This document shows positions 63,998 through 64,000 of a DNA stretch of 64,000 nucleotides, one piece after another (position 1 is the stretch's first letter; each line of letters starts with the position of its first letter). Under the pieces are notes generated by a model. It made no database searches. It saw only the letters and a list, made by a program, of their open reading frames with translations, and was not told the origin of the DNA. The position numbers and the translations under genes were made by a program. This stretch comes from Streptomyces sp. NBC_01198 (GTDB lineage: Bacteria; Actinomycetota; Actinomycetes; Streptomycetales; Streptomycetaceae), in contig NZ_CP108568.1 of the NCBI RefSeq assembly GCF_036010485.1, forward strand, positions 1,116,001 through 1,180,000. The letters are read 5' to 3'.

Positions 63998-64000
63998 ATC

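Overview
The window is high-GC DNA with strong G/C bias at third codon positions, many GTG starts, short ATGA/GTGA gene overlaps and several apparently leaderless genes. Together with the gene content (two-domain ClpB chaperone operon, DUF2637 protein, CGNR regulator, GylR-like IclR regulator, ECF sigma factor, many TetR regulators, a large secreted-protein complement) this points to a Streptomyces-like actinomycete (Streptomyces, Kitasatospora or Streptacidiphilus), probably a chromosomal accessory region. No rRNA, tRNA or CRISPR was found.

Layout. 1-1.85 kb: the end of a TetR regulator with a palindromic operator, a PAP2-like membrane protein and a (Z)-isoprenyl diphosphate synthase (uppS). 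1.86-10.2 kb, minus strand: a tightly coupled partial complex I operon with nuoA, H, J, K, L, M, N and one protein that looks like a degenerate NuoB/NuoD fusion with a His/Met-rich linker; no Fe-S or NADH-module genes are present. 10.6-14.4 kb: two isochorismatase-type hydrolases, an NCS2 permease and an AtzH/HpxZ-like protein, suggesting uptake and hydrolysis of a ureide or biuret-type compound. 14.5-23.95 kb, minus: a proteostasis/redox operon, dnaK-grpE-cbpA-cbpM-clpB-thioredoxin-UBP zinc finger-CNB/TrxR-like flavoprotein, followed by a DUF1931 (histone-fold) gene. 24.2-32.8 kb: PucR-type regulator, FUSC transporter, TetR/quinone oxidoreductase pair, ECF sigma factor with a coupled membrane partner, small hypotheticals. 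33.1-38.6 kb, minus: three secreted proteins (ricin-B lectin; NlpC/P60-like; glycoside-hydrolase-like DUF1906), the last two sharing an almost identical 847-bp segment that encodes a six-repeat domain. 39.4-42.6 kb: an MBL-Rieske fusion and a secreted M1 aminopeptidase. 42.8-44.5 kb: nested, decayed insertion sequences (IS630-like and IS5-like). 44.5-47.5 kb: phosphoglycerate-mutase-like phosphatase, lipoprotein, SMI1/KNR4 protein, a hypothetical.

47.9-51.8 kb is the most interesting part: a 66-codon precursor peptide with six cysteines in its C-terminal 42 residues and an AHA cleavage-like motif but no hydrophobic signal core, followed by a MauE/DoxX membrane protein, a membrane-anchored CPPC redoxin, a peptide-type ABC exporter without a C39 peptidase, and a signal-peptidase-I-like (S26) protease. 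It reads as a self-contained pathway to export, oxidatively fold and trim a three-disulfide peptide. Heptad repeats with an 11-bp period lie upstream of the precursor, and a hairpin plus 10-bp repeats separate it from the processing genes.

52-64 kb: DUF2637 and Cys-motif hypotheticals, an MFS/CGNR pair, a DJ-1/MocR divergent pair, two MBL hydrolases (one AHL-lactonase-like), two TetR regulators, an SDR whose promoter carries operators matching one next to the adjacent TetR gene, and a DhaM/HPr phosphotransfer pair divergent from a GylR-like IclR regulator. A well-formed promoter with an IclR-type operator at the right edge reads out of the window. All calls come from reading the sequence; no database search was run.
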